Below are positions 17,226 through 25,920 of a stretch of 33,779 nt of DNA, in pieces; position 1 is the first letter of the stretch; each line of letters opens with the position of its first letter. The stretch covers positions 1 through 33,779 of the forward strand of contig JASHPY010000010.1 of the NCBI GenBank assembly GCA_030037855.1, given 5' to 3'. The notes beneath the pieces were generated by a model. That model did not search any database. It saw nothing but the letters and a program-made list of their open reading frames with translations, and was not told the origin of the DNA. The DNA comes from Thermoplasmata archaeon. Its GTDB lineage: Archaea; Thermoplasmatota; Thermoplasmata; Lutacidiplasmatales; UBA184. The translations under genes were made by a program, and so were the position numbers.

Positions 17226-17254
17226 TTGGGACGAATTCCAGCACGGGCGTCCCC
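17226..17254 (+). repeat. att-like repeat copy R3 (tRNA-Arg 3' fragment)
   Basis: TTGGGACGAATTCCAGCACGGGCGTCCCC; 22/23 identical to 13365-13387. Confidence 0.8.
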
Positions 17255-17793
17255 ATCGTCGGTTCGTGGACTCGTGGCGGAGGGCAGCGTGGCATCTTGC
17301 CCGCCGCTTCTAGGAGGCGGACGCTCCGACTCGCGGAAGGGAACCCTCCGGGCTGCCCGGAGCGCCCCGGCGGCGCCCGACGGGTCTTACCGAGGGGTCG
17401 CAGGACGGACGCCGGGTCGCCGGTGCTCTTTCGGACCGCCGGGCGCGCTCGGCATTGGACCCGTGCGAACCGGTTTGTGTCGGGAGTCCCGGTCGGGCGT
17501 TCGTTCGAGAACGGGACCGATCCGCTGGATCACCCCTCCCGTGCGTTCCCCCGAACTTTCGACGTTCCGTGACTTCCCGGGGAGGCAGCACCGGCCGGCG
17601 TCGAACTTCTGACGGACGAGGGCCGGGGGCGACCCCGATTTCGTGCGCGTCCGTTCCCGGCGGTGACCAACGATTAGATACGCCTCGCGGGTCGGCCCCC
17701 CGTGGCCGTCGGCGGCCGTCACCTCTCCGCGGAGATGCCCACGGACCTCGTGGGATACACTTCGCTTACCCAACGGGACGAATCCGCCTTCCT

Positions 17794-18240
17794 TCAGTGC
17801 GAAGGCTCCGTAGCGAGCCGTTTCCCGGAAGGTCCCCCCGCCAGGATCATCCCGATCGCGGCGAGAATGCCGACCGCGGCGAGCCCCTCCATCGCGTACA
17901 GCGCGCCGTTGCTCTGGCCCCCGAGCAGGAAGACCGCGCCCGAGATGGTCGCACCGAGTGCCGCGAGGGCAGCGAGACCCGCCGAGGCCCTCGGCCCGGG
18001 TCGGTAGTGGCGGCCCACGAACGAGGTGGAGTATCCTGCGATCCCGAGGGTGACGAGTGCGAGTCCGATGTGGCTCGCGAGGGTCAATGGCAGGTAGCTG
18101 CTCTCCATCGCCAGCGAGCTCCCGACCACCGACGTGAGCACGAACATCACGAGCGTCGCGATGCCCCAGGCACGAAGGGACCGTACCGGAGTGCCTCCCG
18201 GACTCGACGAGGGTGCCGTCGTCGACGATTCTGTCGCCAC
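17794..18240 (-). CDS. Small polytopic membrane protein (about 4 TM)
   Basis: GTG at 18240: VATESSTTAPSSSPGGTPVRSLRAWGIATLVMFVLTSVVGSSLAM...; probably co-transcribed downstream of the CMD gene. Confidence 0.6.
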   Translation of the reverse strand: MATESSTTAPSSSPGGTPVRSLRAWGIATLVMFVLTSVVGSSLAMESSYLPLTLASHIGLALVTLGIAGYSTSFVGRHYRPGPRASAGLAALAALGATISGAVFLLGGQSNGALYAMEGLAAVGILAAIGMILAGGPSGKRLATEPSH

Positions 18241-18266
18241 AGCTCGCCGACGCTCTTCGCGGCTGA

Positions 18267-18794
18267 CTATTTGGCCGCTTCGCCGCCCCACTTCTTGGCG
18301 GAGTCCGGGTCCACGTCGCCCCAGTCCGCCGCAACCTGTCGAGTCGTGACGTTGATCCGATTGTACAGGTTCTGGGTCGCGAACCCCAGAACCAGGAACG
18401 CCAGCTCGCGCTCCGAAAAGTGCCGAGCCGCTTCTTCCCAGACCGTGTCGGGCACGGGGTCCGGGCGGTCGCTGAGCCGTGTCATCGCTTCGGCGAGGGC
18501 GAGAGCCGCTCGCTCGGGAGCCGTGAATCGAGCCGACTCCCTCCACGCCGACACCGCGAAGAGCCGTTCCTCCGTTTCCCCGAACTTCCGCAGCAGCATG
18601 CAACTTCCGTCGAGGCAAAGCGCGCAGCCGTTCAGCTGGCTGGCGCGGAGCATGCCGATCGAGAGGGCGCGCGCCGGCGGTCCCTGCAGTTGACCGAGAA
18701 GTTGGCCCAGGGCCTGTAGCGGGGCCATCGCCTCGGGAACGATCGTCGCGGGGTTCTTCAGTCGGGTCTTCGGCGTCACCGTCGATATCGGCAT
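18267..18794 (-). CDS. Carboxymuconolactone decarboxylase/AhpD-like family protein
   Basis: MPISTVTPKTRLKNPATIVPEAMAPLQALG...LRASQLNGCALCLDGSCMLLRKFGETEERLFAVSAWRESARFTAPERAALALAEAMT. Confidence 0.88.
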   Translation of the reverse strand: MPISTVTPKTRLKNPATIVPEAMAPLQALGQLLGQLQGPPARALSIGMLRASQLNGCALCLDGSCMLLRKFGETEERLFAVSAWRESARFTAPERAALALAEAMTRLSDRPDPVPDTVWEEAARHFSERELAFLVLGFATQNLYNRINVTTRQVAADWGDVDPDSAKKWGGEAAK

Positions 18795-18808
18795 TGCACT
18801 TACTCCAA

Positions 18809-18826
18809 GGCGCGAGTGATCGCGCC
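18809..18826. repeat. Inverted repeat in the divergent CMD/MarR intergenic region
   Basis: GGCGCG-AGTGAT-CGCGCC, perfect 6 bp arms. Confidence 0.6.
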
Positions 18827-19066
18827 ACCACTTACATAACTTAGATGGTATATATTGTACGAGCGTCGAGCATCGCACTTCGCGCGCCGCTGGAGAGGGG
18901 GACAACCGGTGCCCCATGCCGACTCCGAGCCGGTCGCGAATGGTTGAGTCGAGAGTTATGCTATTGTCCCTCGGATACGCGTGGGGCGATCGCCGCTCCG
19001 AGGTTACCCCGGCGAAATCACTCTCGAAATCGTATTATACGGAATCGAATCATTTCTCGACCCACC

Positions 19067-19540
19067 ATGTCGGCGACGCTGCGCGTGGAGGCCCGCCCGC
19101 CCTCGGAGGGGAGCCTCGACCCGACCTGGCAGGTCCTCCGAGAGGCCAACATCCTTCTGCGGGAGCGTTGGAACCGACGGCTCGACCGCTACGGCCTGTC
19201 GTTCTCGGAGTACGTCGGCCTAGAACTCTCGGACCGACTGCCCTCGAAACCGTCCGACGTCGCTCGCTACATCGGTATCAGCGCGGCCGGGGCGACCGAC
19301 CTGCTCGACCGGCTGGAGACCCGAAAGCTCATCCGACGCGTACCCGACGCGCTCGACCGGCGGGCGGTGTTGATTCGGCTGACCGCGGCGGGCAAACGTC
19401 TGCTCGAGCAGTGCCACGCCGAGAAGGAGGCCGAGATCCAGTTTCTCGACGCGGCGATGACCTCACGGGAGCGCGAGGCGCTCGCCGAAGGCGTCCGGGC
19501 CCTCCGACGTGCGCTCCGTCCCACGCCGGGAGGTGACTAG
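19067..19540 (+). CDS. MarR family transcriptional regulator
   Basis: 157 aa; LLRERWNRRLDRYGLSFSEYVGLELSDRLPSKPSDVARYIGISAAGATDLLDRLETRKLIRRVPDALDRRAVLIRLTAAGKRLL winged-helix pattern. Confidence 0.9.
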   Translation: MSATLRVEARPPSEGSLDPTWQVLREANILLRERWNRRLDRYGLSFSEYVGLELSDRLPSKPSDVARYIGISAAGATDLLDRLETRKLIRRVPDALDRRAVLIRLTAAGKRLLEQCHAEKEAEIQFLDAAMTSREREALAEGVRALRRALRPTPGGD

Positions 19541-19541
19541 G

Positions 19542-21359
19542 ATGGAGTACAAGTGGACCGTCCTTTCGAACACCACGCTCGGAGGGCTCCTCGCCTCCCT
19601 GGACGGCACGATCGTGCTGATCTCGCTCCCGGTCATCTTCAACGGCATCGGGGTCAACCCGCTCCTCCCGGGGAGCTTCCCGCTCCTGATCTGGCTGCTG
19701 CTTGGTTACGGGGTCGTCACCGCGACGCTCCTCGTCACGTTCGGGCGCCTGTCCGACATGTGGGGGCGCGCCCGGATGTACAACCTCGGGTTCGCGATCT
19801 TCTCGACCGGTTCGATCCTCCTGTTCATCGAACCGTGGACCGGCGCGACCGGCGCCTGGGCGCTGGTCGGCTTCCGTCTGATCCAGGCCGTAGGCGCCGC
19901 GTTCCTGTTCGCGAACTCCGCTGCGCTCCTCACCGACGCGTTCCCGGCCAACGAACGCGGGAAGGCGATGGGCGTCAACCAGGTCGCGTTCATCGGCGGG
20001 TCGCTGGTCGGTCTCATCACGGGCGGGATCCTCGCGAGCATTCCGGACCTCCACATCGGTCCGTTCCTCCTGCCGACCTGGCGGCTGATCTTCCTCGTGA
20101 GCGTGCCGGTCGGCGTCGTCGGTACGATCTGGGCGTACGCGCGACTCCGGGAGATCTCGGTCCGGCGGACCGGCCAGAAGATCGACTTCCTCGGGAACGG
20201 GACGTTCGCGCTCGGTCTCACGCTGCTCCTGGTCTCGATCACCTACGGGCTCTTGCCGTACAACGGCCAGCCGATGGGATGGTCGAACCCCTGGGTCGTG
20301 AGCGGGCTCGCCGCCGGCGTCGGCGCGCTGTTCCTGTTCCTCTACATCGAGAGCCGCGTCGCGGACCCGATGTTCAAGCTCGGGCTCTTCCGGAACCGTT
20401 CGTTCGCCGCGGGGAACTCGTCGGCGTTCCTCGGTTCGATCGCGCGGGGCGGCATGATGCTCACGCTGGTCGTCTGGTTCCAGGGGATCTGGCTCCCCCT
20501 CCACGGCTACTCGTTCTCGGAGATCCCGCTGTGGGCGGGGATCTTCATGATGCCGATGATCTTCGGGTTCCTCACCGCGGGTCCGTTGAGCGGGTGGATC
20601 TCGGACCGAAAGGGTCCCCGGGTAATCGCGACGCTGGGGATCTCGATCGCCTCGGCGACGTTCTTCTTCCTCGCGTTCCTTCCGCTCAACTTCCAGTACT
20701 GGGAGATGGGCGTCCTCCTGTACGCCCAGGGGATCGGGATGGGGATGTTCGCCGCTCCGAACGCGGCGTCGGTGATGAGCTCGGTCCCGGCGGAGAATCG
20801 GGGCGCCGCGTCCGGGATGCTCGCGACCCTCCAGAACTCCGGTCAGCAGATCTCGATGGCGATCTTCTTCACGATCATCATCGTCGGCCTCGCCTCGGGT
20901 CTCCACGGATCGGTGAGCGGGGCCCTGGTCGCCGCGCACGTGGGCCAGCCCGACGCGGGGATCCTCTCCGGCGTGGTCGCGTCGAACCCGACCGGCGCCT
21001 TGTTCGGGGCGTTCCTCGGAGAGAACCCGATGCAGTCACTGCTCTACGCCGCCGCGACCGTGCCCGGATGGCAGCCGCTGCCGCCGAACGTCGAGCAGAC
21101 GCTGCTCGCCCCCCACTTCTTCGCGGGGGCGATCTCGACCGCGTTCGGGACCGCGCTCTCGGAGGCGTTCCTGTTCGCCGGCGTCGTGACCGCGGCGGCG
21201 GCCCTGATCTCGTGGATGCGGGGAGAGCGGTACATCTACGGCCAGACCCACGAGACGCCCCGGACGCCGGGAGCCCCGGCGGCCGCCCCCCCGCCGACGT
21301 CGGACCCGCCCGCGGGGGCCGCGGCGGTCGGTTCCCCGGGGATCCGTTCGCGGCCGTAG
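19542..21359 (+). CDS. MFS multidrug transporter, DHA2 (14-TM) family
   Basis: MEYKWTVLSNTTLGGLLASLDGTIVLISLPVI (motif D-like LDxTIV), GRLSDMWGRARMYNLGFAIF (motif A), about 14 hydrophobic segments. Confidence 0.92.
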   Translation: MEYKWTVLSNTTLGGLLASLDGTIVLISLPVIFNGIGVNPLLPGSFPLLIWLLLGYGVVTATLLVTFGRLSDMWGRARMYNLGFAIFSTGSILLFIEPWTGATGAWALVGFRLIQAVGAAFLFANSAALLTDAFPANERGKAMGVNQVAFIGGSLVGLITGGILASIPDLHIGPFLLPTWRLIFLVSVPVGVVGTIWAYARLREISVRRTGQKIDFLGNGTFALGLTLLLVSITYGLLPYNGQPMGWSNPWVVSGLAAGVGALFLFLYIESRVADPMFKLGLFRNRSFAAGNSSAFLGSIARGGMMLTLVVWFQGIWLPLHGYSFSEIPLWAGIFMMPMIFGFLTAGPLSGWISDRKGPRVIATLGISIASATFFFLAFLPLNFQYWEMGVLLYAQGIGMGMFAAPNAASVMSSVPAENRGAASGMLATLQNSGQQISMAIFFTIIIVGLASGLHGSVSGALVAAHVGQPDAGILSGVVASNPTGALFGAFLGENPMQSLLYAAATVPGWQPLPPNVEQTLLAPHFFAGAISTAFGTALSEAFLFAGVVTAAAALISWMRGERYIYGQTHETPRTPGAPAAAPPPTSDPPAGAAAVGSPGIRSRP

Positions 21360-21426
21360 CGTCGTCGACGACGGCGCGCCCGACCTCAGAGCGGAAATAG
21401 CTCGGCCGTCTCGGACCCACGCACCG

Positions 21427-22215
21427 ATGCCGACACGCGAGGTCGCGGCCCAGTTCGATGAGATATCGCAGGTCTACGACGCGACCCGGGACCCGCTCGA
21501 GCCGGCCACGGTCGACCGCCTCGCCGAGACCTTGCGGGCCGCCGGTGTCGCCTCGGTCCTCGAAATCGGCGTCGGGACCGGGCGCATCGCCCGCCCGCTC
21601 CTCGAGCGCGGATTCGTCGTCACGGGCCTCGACGCGTCGAGCGGGATGCTCGCGAAGGCCCGCGCGAAGGGCGTTCCCCGGCTCGTTCGCGGGAGCGGCT
21701 ACCACCTTCCGTTCCCGGACCGCGCGTTCGACGCGACGATGCTCGTCCACGTGCTCCACCTCCTCGACACCCCCCGCGAGGTGATCGCCGAAGGACGGCG
21801 CGTCAGCCGTCGCGGGACGTTCGCGATCGTCCGGCCCCGTGCCGGTCGCCCGCCCGAGGAGCGGCCGGCGTTCACCGCGCGCCGGATCGTCTACCGCATC
21901 CTGGCCGAAGAGGGCTATCCGGTGCCGGACCGGTCGCGCGGCCCGCCGCACGTTCGCGAGCGGGAGCTATTGACCGAGCTGCCGCCGGACGACCTCGTCA
22001 TCCTCACCGATCGCACGGTCACCGAGCCGATGACGCGGCCGCTCGAGATGCTCGCCCGGCGGGCGAGCCGCCACACGCTGAACGTGCCGCCCGAGGTGAT
22101 GGCCCGGGCGGTCGCGGCCGCCCGCGCCGAGGTCGGGGACCGGACGTTCACCTACCAGCGCGTCGAAGCGCTCGCCACCTGGCGGTCGCAGCCCCTTCCG
22201 GCGGCGGTCGCCTAG
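21427..22215 (+). CDS. Class I SAM-dependent methyltransferase
   Basis: VLEIGVGTGRIARPLLERGFVVTGLDASSGMLAKARAK...LPFPDRAFDATMLVHVLHLLD. Confidence 0.9.
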   Translation: MPTREVAAQFDEISQVYDATRDPLEPATVDRLAETLRAAGVASVLEIGVGTGRIARPLLERGFVVTGLDASSGMLAKARAKGVPRLVRGSGYHLPFPDRAFDATMLVHVLHLLDTPREVIAEGRRVSRRGTFAIVRPRAGRPPEERPAFTARRIVYRILAEEGYPVPDRSRGPPHVRERELLTELPPDDLVILTDRTVTEPMTRPLEMLARRASRHTLNVPPEVMARAVAAARAEVGDRTFTYQRVEALATWRSQPLPAAVA

Positions 22216-24896
22216 CGAGCGAACCGGTGCTCCATCACATACGGAAGGACCCCGCCGGCCCGGTAGTACTCGAGCTCGGTCGCCGAGTGGAGCTCGGCGC
22301 GCGTGCGGAACCGGACGGTCGACCCGTCCGCTCGGGTCGCGAGGACCTCGACCACGGCGCGCGGCGCGAGCTCCCCGTTCGCGAGCCGGAGCTCGAACGA
22401 CTCCCGCCCGGTGAGGCCGAGCGACTTCCATCCGTGGCCGGGCTCGAACGTGAGCGGCAGCACCCCCATCTCGATCAGGTTCGAGCGGTGGATGCGTTCG
22501 AAGCTCTCCACGATCACGGCGCCGACCCCGAGGAGCCGGGGCCCCTTCGCGGCCCAGTCGCGCGAGCTCCCCTGGCCGTAGCTCTTGCCGCCGAGGACGA
22601 TCAGCGGGACGCCCTCGGCGAGGTAGCGCTCGGACGCCGCGAAGATCGTCGACGGCTCGCCGTCGGGGAGATGGACGGTGACCCCGCCCTCCTTCGGAGC
22701 GGCGAGCTCGTTCTTCAACCGGACGTTGGCGAACGTGCCACGGATCATGACCTCGTGATGGCCGCGGCGCGTGCCGTAGGTGTTGAAGTCGGCGACCGGC
22801 ACGCCGCGCGCGAGGAGCCACTGGCCGGCCGGCGTGCCCTCGGGGATCTCCCCGGCGGGAGAGATGTGGTCGGTCGAGACCCGGTCCCCGAGCACGACGA
22901 GCGCGCGCGCGCCGCGAGCGAGGACGCCCGAGCGCGGGAGCCACGGCGAGGGGAGCTTCAGGTACGGGGCCTCCGCGAGGTAGGTCGACGCGGGGTCCCA
23001 CGGATACTCGAGGCTCTTCGGCACGTCGAGCGCCTCCCAGTGCTCGTCCCCGACCTCGATGTCCCGGTACTTGTCGCGGAACATCCCGGGGTCGAGGCTC
23101 GCCTCGACGATCGAACGGACCTCCTGGGGGCTCGGCCAGAGGTCCTTCAGAAAGATCGGAGTGCCGTCCGCGCGCTTCCCGAGCGGCTGGCTCGAGAGGT
23201 CGAGGTCCATCCGGCCCGCGAGGGCGTAGGCGACCACGAGCATCGGGGACGCGAGGTAGGCGGCCCGGGTGTCGATGTTGATCCGGGCATCGAAGTTCCG
23301 GTTCCCGCTCAGCACCGCGGCGACGTAGAGGTCGTCGCCCCGCACCTGCTCGGAGACGGCGGGGATCAACGGTCCCGAGTTCCCGATGCACGTCGTGCAG
23401 CCGAAGCCGACGACCTCGAACCCGAGCTTCGCGAGCGGAGCGAGGAGCCCGGCCCGCTCGAGATACGAGGTCACGACCTTCGAGCCGGGGGCGAGCGACG
23501 TCTTGACGTGCGGCGGAACGGCGAGCCCGAGCTCGAGCGCCCGGCGCGCCATGATGCCGGCGCCGACCATGACGGACGGGTTCGACGTGTTCGTGCAGCT
23601 CGTGATCGCGGCGATGACGACCGAGCCGTCGGTCACGGGGGCCGGGGCGCCGGGGGCCCGCGGCGCGCGCGAGCGCGCGGGGTGCTCCTTGCGGTACGCC
23701 GCGAGCGCCCGTTGAAACGAGAGCGGGGCGTCGCCGAGCGACACGCTCTCGTCCGGATTGCGCGGGCCGGCGACCGACGGCACGACCGCGCCGAGGTCGA
23801 TCCGCAGGACGTCATCGTAATCGACGCTGCCCGGCGCCGGCGCGCCCCAGAGCCCGGTCGCGCGCGCGTACGCTTCGACGCGGGCGAGGAGCGCGGCGTC
23901 GCGACCCGTGCCCTGGAGGTAGGCGATCGTCGCCGCGTCGATCGGGAAGAGCGCGGCGGTCGCGCCGTACTCGGGGCACATGTTCGAGACCGTCGCGCGG
24001 TCGGCGACCGAGAGGTGCTCTACCCCGGGGCCGAAGAACTCGACGAACCGATCGACCACGCCCTTCTCCCGAAGCTTCCGGGTGACGGTGAGCACGAGGT
24101 CGGTCGCGGTCGCGCCCTGGGGGAGCGCGCCCGCGAGCTCGACCCCGACCACCACCGGGCGGGGGAGGAAGTACGGCTCCCCGAGCATGACCGCTTCCGC
24201 CTCGATCCCGCCGACGCCCCACGCGAGGACCGAGAGCCCGTTGACCATCGTCGTATGCGAGTCGGTCCCGATCGCGGTGTCGGGGAACGCGACCGCGCCC
24301 CCGGCGTCCCGGCGGGTCGACACGACGCTCGCTAGGTACTCGAGGTTGACCTGGTGGCAGATCCCGTTCCCGGACGGCACGACCCGGGTGTGGAGGTAGG
24401 CTCCCTTCGCCCAGCGCAGGAACCGGTAGCGCTCGTGGTTGCGTTCGTACTCCCGGTCGAGGTTGATGTGGAGCGAGCGCGGCGAACCGAAGCTATCGAC
24501 CTGGACCGAGTGGTCGACGATGAGGTCGACCGGCACGACGGGGTTCACCCGCTCGCTCGGGATCCCTCGAGCGACGGCGGCGGTCCGGAGGATCGAGAGG
24601 TCGACGATCACGGGCACGCCCGTGAAGTCCTGGAGGAGCACGCGCTCCGGGAAGAACGGGAACTCGGTCTCGTCGGAAACGGCCGCGCCGTTCGCGAGCG
24701 CGACGACCGCGTCGAGGTCGGTGCGGTCGGCGTGGTAGTGACGGACGATGTTCTCGAGCAGGATCCGCACGGTGCGCGGGCGCCGGGCGTAGCGGGCCGC
24801 GTCCACCCCGCGGAGGCGCTCGGGGTGGTAGACGAGGGCTCTCTCGGCTCCGAGTGGCGTCATCTCCGCGACGCCCAGCGGGTCGGACTCGCTCAT
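22212..24896 (-). CDS. acnA: Aconitate hydratase (AcnA type)
   Basis: 894 aa; VPVDLIVDHSVQVD, TAIGTDSHTTMVNGLSVLAWGVGGIEAEA, ITSCTNTSNPSVMVGAG, SGNRNFDARIN, LGGKSYGQGSSRDWAAKGPRLLGV. Confidence 0.97.
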   Translation of the reverse strand: MSESDPLGVAEMTPLGAERALVYHPERLRGVDAARYARRPRTVRILLENIVRHYHADRTDLDAVVALANGAAVSDETEFPFFPERVLLQDFTGVPVIVDLSILRTAAVARGIPSERVNPVVPVDLIVDHSVQVDSFGSPRSLHINLDREYERNHERYRFLRWAKGAYLHTRVVPSGNGICHQVNLEYLASVVSTRRDAGGAVAFPDTAIGTDSHTTMVNGLSVLAWGVGGIEAEAVMLGEPYFLPRPVVVGVELAGALPQGATATDLVLTVTRKLREKGVVDRFVEFFGPGVEHLSVADRATVSNMCPEYGATAALFPIDAATIAYLQGTGRDAALLARVEAYARATGLWGAPAPGSVDYDDVLRIDLGAVVPSVAGPRNPDESVSLGDAPLSFQRALAAYRKEHPARSRAPRAPGAPAPVTDGSVVIAAITSCTNTSNPSVMVGAGIMARRALELGLAVPPHVKTSLAPGSKVVTSYLERAGLLAPLAKLGFEVVGFGCTTCIGNSGPLIPAVSEQVRGDDLYVAAVLSGNRNFDARINIDTRAAYLASPMLVVAYALAGRMDLDLSSQPLGKRADGTPIFLKDLWPSPQEVRSIVEASLDPGMFRDKYRDIEVGDEHWEALDVPKSLEYPWDPASTYLAEAPYLKLPSPWLPRSGVLARGARALVVLGDRVSTDHISPAGEIPEGTPAGQWLLARGVPVADFNTYGTRRGHHEVMIRGTFANVRLKNELAAPKEGGVTVHLPDGEPSTIFAASERYLAEGVPLIVLGGKSYGQGSSRDWAAKGPRLLGVGAVIVESFERIHRSNLIEMGVLPLTFEPGHGWKSLGLTGRESFELRLANGELAPRAVVEVLATRADGSTVRFRTRAELHSATELEYYRAGGVLPYVMEHRFAR

Positions 24897-24903
24897 GCGC
24901 GTG

Positions 24904-25920
24904 CTAGAGACCGCGGGTTCTTGGGCTCTTTGGGGACGGGTCGCGGACCTCGGAGGTGGTGAGGGGGAGCGACCGTTCCCAGCTCGCGCTCACGCGTCGG
25001 CCGGGGAGCATCGCGGCCCCGGGCGCCGCGAGGCGCGCCTCGACCCGCTCCCCGTCGTCGGTCCGCAGGAGAACGACCGACTCTCGCCCGACCGTACCGG
25101 CCGCCTCGACCGTGAGCGACAGCGGCCCGCCTCCGTCCGGCCGGAGGGTCACGTCGGTCGGATGCACCGCGACCGCCCCGGACGGGTCCGAGAGAACGTT
25201 GTAACCCAGGAAGCGGGCGGCGAGCGCCGTGCGGGGACGGCCGAAGACCTCGTCCGGAGTCCCGACCGACTCGAGCGAGCCGGCGAACAGGAGCCCGAGT
25301 CGGTCGGCCAGGAACAGCCCTTCCTCCCGGTCGTGCGTGACGTGGATCGCGGCGATGCCGAGCGCGGTGAGCGCTCGACGGAAGTCGGTCCGCAGCTCCT
25401 GCTTCAACTCCGGGTCGATCGACGCGAACGGCTCATCGAGCAGCACGAACCGCGGCCGAGCCGCGAGGGTCCGGGCGAGCGCGACCCGGTGTCGCTCGCC
25501 GCCCGAGAGCTGGGCGGGCGTCCGGTCCTCGAACCCCCCGAGGTGCAGGAGCTCGACCATCTGCCCGACGACCGCCTCGACCTCGGGGCGTTCGCGTCGC
25601 TGGAGCAGCGGAGCGTAGGCGATGTTCTCGAAGACCGTGCGATGGGGGAAGAGCGCCGGTTCCTGAAACATGAGCCCGATCCCCCGCCGGTGAGGCGGGG
25701 TGTCGGTCACGTCCTGCCGGTCGAGCAGGACCCGTCCTTCGGTCGGCCGCTCGAGGCCGGCGATGCACCGGAGGAGGGTCGTCTTGCCGCTCCCGTTGGG
25801 TCCGAGGAGCACGAAGTATTCTCCGGGCGCGACCGCGAGCGATACCGACCGCAGCACGGGCGTCGCGCCCCACGCCGCGGAAAGCGACTCGACCGCGAGC
25901 CACGGCTCAGAGCTCGACAC
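24904..25920 (-). CDS. ABC transporter ATP-binding protein (probable thiamine importer)
   Basis: LLGPNGSGKTTLLRCIAGLE, QLSGGERHRVALARTLAARPRFVLLDEPFASIDP; third gene downstream of a TPP riboswitch. Confidence 0.92.
   Translation of the reverse strand: MSSSEPWLAVESLSAAWGATPVLRSVSLAVAPGEYFVLLGPNGSGKTTLLRCIAGLERPTEGRVLLDRQDVTDTPPHRRGIGLMFQEPALFPHRTVFENIAYAPLLQRRERPEVEAVVGQMVELLHLGGFEDRTPAQLSGGERHRVALARTLAARPRFVLLDEPFASIDPELKQELRTDFRRALTALGIAAIHVTHDREEGLFLADRLGLLFAGSLESVGTPDEVFGRPRTALAARFLGYNVLSDPSGAVAVHPTDVTLRPDGGGPLSLTVEAAGTVGRESVVLLRTDDGERVEARLAAPGAAMLPGRRVSASWERSLPLTTSEVRDPSPKSPRTRGL

Noticed and set aside
13277-17254. CRISPR array formed by the CGAATCCCAGCACG repeats
   Set aside because: Only three copies at ~1 kb and ~2.9 kb spacing, derived from a tRNA; no regular spacers or cas genes.
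17455-18693. 412 aa plus-strand ORF across the membrane protein/CMD genes
   Set aside because: Opposite strand carries recognisable CMD and TM-protein sequences; this frame is Arg/Ser-rich noise.
19329-20939. 536 aa minus-strand ORF opposite the MFS transporter
   Set aside because: Arg/Glu/Asp-rich antisense shadow; MFS motifs are clear on the plus strand.
22227-24335. 702 aa plus-strand ORF opposite aconitase
   Set aside because: Charged low-complexity shadow of acnA; no family-like motifs.
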